Shown here piece after piece: positions 5,681-6,792 of a stretch of 6,792 nucleotides of DNA. Each line of letters begins with the position of its first letter. The first letter of the stretch is position 1. The notes under the pieces were generated by a model. It was given only the letters and a program-made list of their open reading frames with translations. It did not search any database and was not told the origin of the DNA. Origin of the DNA: Deltaproteobacteria bacterium (GTDB lineage Bacteria > Desulfobacterota > Desulfobacteria > Desulfobacterales > JAFDHS01); contig JAFDHS010000116.1 in NCBI GenBank assembly GCA_019308655.1, positions 1-6,792 on the forward strand, given 5' to 3'. The position numbers were made by a program, and so were the translations under genes.

Positions 5681-5753
5681 AAAAACTTTTATTTATTGTG
5701 TAATCGGCGGCTGTGGGGAGGGAAAATATAGCAGATATAATATAATATAATTG

Positions 5754-6008
5754 TCAAATCTCTTTTTTATGGGAATCTTGATCCTTTTCATGACAGTACG
5801 ACCTCCAGGCACAATCAAGTTGATTACAATTCTTGAAGTCTCTCCTGAAACAGTCGGGATTGCCTTCGGCACGCTGAATGCTTCGAATCAAAGCCGTAAT
5901 GTCCAGAAAATTTTTTTTAGTTCCTTTTTTCATGTGCCTGTTCGGTATCTTCTGCGTTTTATCGGAATCAGATCGTTTTTCGGTATATAAGTTTTCCATG
6001 TATAACAT
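5754..6008 (-). CDS. Small cysteine-rich protein with GNPDC...C...C...C motif, function unknown
   Basis: From the chosen ATG (6008-6006) this is an 84-residue protein. The N-terminal half is basic and polar. The C-terminal half looks like a real conserved domain: F-L-D-I-T-A-L-I-R-S-I-Q-R-A-E-G-N-P-D-C-F-R, then four cysteines spaced C-x7-C-x4-C-x5-C, with D-C-A-W-R-S-Y-C between the last two. The spacing suggests a small metal- or cluster-binding module. I have a tentative memory of similar short proteins in Desulfobacterales, but no named family can be given. The start is uncertain: GGTAA lies 7 nt before ATG 6008; other in-frame options are TTG 6062 (lysine-rich extension, poor signal), ATG 5999 and ATG 5933. 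All retain the cysteine domain. Codon use is normal, unlike the AT-rich flanks. A dyad element similar to the one before hsp20 lies about 200 bp upstream, suggesting co-regulation with hsp20. Confidence 0.7.
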   Translation of the reverse strand: MLYMENLYTEKRSDSDKTQKIPNRHMKKGTKKNFLDITALIRSIQRAEGNPDCFRRDFKNCNQLDCAWRSYCHEKDQDSHKKEI

Positions 6009-6214
6009 TGTTAAATTACCATTCTTTTTTTTAATATGGACAACCTTTTTTTGCTTGCACAATATTTTAAGAGAGACGTTCTTTATATTATATTTTAAGA
6101 TTTTTATTAACGCCTGCGTTATGACAGGTATTTTTTTGAATTCAATTTTTTTACGAAGTCATCAAATATGTCTCATCGTTTTTAATTTTAATATTACCCT
6201 TTTAATTTACTTTG

Positions 6215-6284
6215 TACATAGGGAAAGCAATTCATTTTTATGGGGTTTAACCCTGAACAACGGGAATTATTCCCGGAACAAGGG
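6215..6284 (-). promoter_or_regulatory. Second dyad promoter element (element B), upstream of the cysteine-rich gene
   Basis: Given in plus-strand letters. GGGTTTAACCC (6243-6253) is a perfect 11-bp dyad within GGGG-n5-CCCT, and CGGGAATTATTCCCG (6261-6275) is a perfect 15-bp dyad; their centres are 20 bp apart. AGGG follows at 6281-6284. On the minus strand TATGTA at 6220-6215 is a -10-like hexamer 22 bp from the G-run, exactly as in element A. The predicted start is near 6208, leaving a ~200-nt leader before ATG 6008. The dyads here are better conserved than in element A. The leader itself (6009-6208) is very AT-rich and contains small palindromes (TTGAATTCAA at 6136-6145; AACGCCTGCGTT at 6110-6121), but no gene. 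The element begins about 40 bp after the stop codon of the regulator gene to its right. Confidence 0.5.
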
Positions 6285-6325
6285 AGGAAAAAAACAGCAG
6301 GTTATATTTGGGATTAGTATGTTCG

Positions 6326-6792
6326 TTACTTCCACAGTTCCAGGTCGATCAGTCCGAGCTTTGCAGCATAGCGGACCAATTCCATTGTACTGTGGAGGCC
6401 TAGTTTTTTCATAATGTTGGACCGATGGTTTTCAACGGTCTTGGGGCTGATGAAGAGTTTCTCCGCGATCTCTTTACTGGCGGATCCCTCGGCCAGCAGA
6501 CGCATGATCTCCTGTTCACGGGAAGTCAGTCTTCCGTAATTGTTATCCGTGATTCTTGCCTCTCTGACCGGAAATTTCATAATATTCTCAACGACCTGAA
6601 AGGAGACGGATTTGTCCAGAAAATATTCGCCTTTTGAGACGGTTTCAAGTCCCTTGAGTAGTCCTTTAGTGGCTGATTCCTTGACCAAATATCCTGTTGC
6701 CCCAGCCTGAAACGATTCGGCAATATAATCTATTTTGGTATGCATGCTGACAATTATAATATTTGTTTCCGACAAAAGTGTTCTTATTTCCC
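6326..6792 (-). CDS. NarL/FixJ-family response regulator, C-terminal part (RR2; 5' end outside window)
   Basis: The frame is open from the right edge (E-I-R-T-L-L-S-E-T-N) to the stop at 6328-6326, giving the last 154 residues of a NarL-type regulator. The receiver part includes I-V-S-M-H and V-K-E-S-A with the conserved lysine; the phospho-acceptor Asp is beyond the window. The LuxR-type HTH is complete, and a 35-residue stretch from M-R-L-L-A-E-G through S-N-I-M-K-K-L is identical to RR1. By hand count 124 of 154 residues match RR1 without gaps, and both end in G-L-I-D-L-E-L-W-K. The TTG at 6775 is not the real start, because homology to RR1 continues upstream of it. RR1 and RR2 are duplicates that probably bind the same DNA sequence. 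A second kinase may lie outside the window to the right. Confidence 0.95.
   Translation of the reverse strand, partial: EIRTLLSETNIIIVSMHTKIDYIAESFQAGATGYLVKESATKGLLKGLETVSKGEYFLDKSVSFQVVENIMKFPVREARITDNNYGRLTSREQEIMRLLAEGSASKEIAEKLFISPKTVENHRSNIMKKLGLHSTMELVRYAAKLGLIDLELWK

Noticed and set aside
5725..5757. A perfect TTGACA (minus strand, 5757-5752) near AT-rich sequence as an extra operon promoter
   Set aside because: It overlaps the stop codon of the cysteine-rich gene, and the best -10-like hexamer (TATATT) is 21 bp away. The TTGACT-N17-TATATA promoter downstream is better.
5878..6414. A 178-codon plus-strand frame rich in Phe/Ile/Leu that looks membrane-like
   Set aside because: It runs antisense through the cysteine-rich gene, across the AT-rich leader and element B, and into the end of RR2. 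The hydrophobicity comes from T-rich sequence, and no ribosome-binding site is evident.

Overview
The window looks like a chromosomal piece from a sulfate-reducing type Desulfobacterota bacterium (formerly Deltaproteobacteria), probably Desulfobacterales. This is inferred from the moderate to low GC content, the style of the signal-transduction proteins, a YkgJ-like cysteine-cluster protein, a small CBS-pair protein with a C-Q-S-D-L junction, and dispersed palindromes of the kind common in that group. No tRNA, rRNA, CRISPR array or insertion sequence was found.

Left part (1-1680). The 3' end of alaS (+) is followed by a short REP-like palindrome and a long inverted repeat built from ~10-bp GTGAnCTAAA units, bounded by A- and T-runs. 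Next comes a minus-strand CBS-pair gene broken by a small internal deletion. A gene for a YkgJ-like cysteine-cluster protein (+) then meets the following minus-strand gene with overlapping stop codons.

Middle and right part (1677-6792). All genes are on the minus strand. In transcription order from the right edge they are: a truncated NarL/LuxR-type response regulator (RR2); a small cysteine-rich protein; a three-gene signalling operon of REC-only protein, cytoplasmic PAS histidine kinase of the HisKA_3 type and a second NarL-type regulator (RR1), with overlapping genes; an Hsp20 small heat-shock protein; and a tandem universal-stress protein (USP). RR1 and RR2 are about 80% identical over the shared 154 residues and have nearly the same DNA-recognition region.

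The most interesting signal is a pair of homologous non-coding elements, one after each regulator gene. One lies about 200 bp before hsp20 (3320-3388) and the other about 200 bp before the cysteine-rich small gene (6215-6284). Each has two G/C-armed dyads, GGGG-n5-CCCT and GGGAATTAnTCCC, with centres about 20 bp apart. In both, the dyads sit the same distance from a -10-like hexamer on the minus strand, even though a 2-bp indel lies between. This is the geometry of activator sites near -40 and -60. The proposal is that the adjacent NarL-type regulators control hsp20-usp and the cysteine-rich gene through these sites. The gene content (HisKA_3 kinase, NarL-type regulator, Hsp20, USP, CBS protein) and the GGGA..TCCC palindromes resemble the mycobacterial DosR regulon, but this would be an analogous and apparently undescribed circuit.

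Two genes look recently damaged or split. The CBS gene lacks a few codons and is out of frame. The REC-only gene and the kinase would read as one REC-PAS-kinase protein if a run of six A's had seven.
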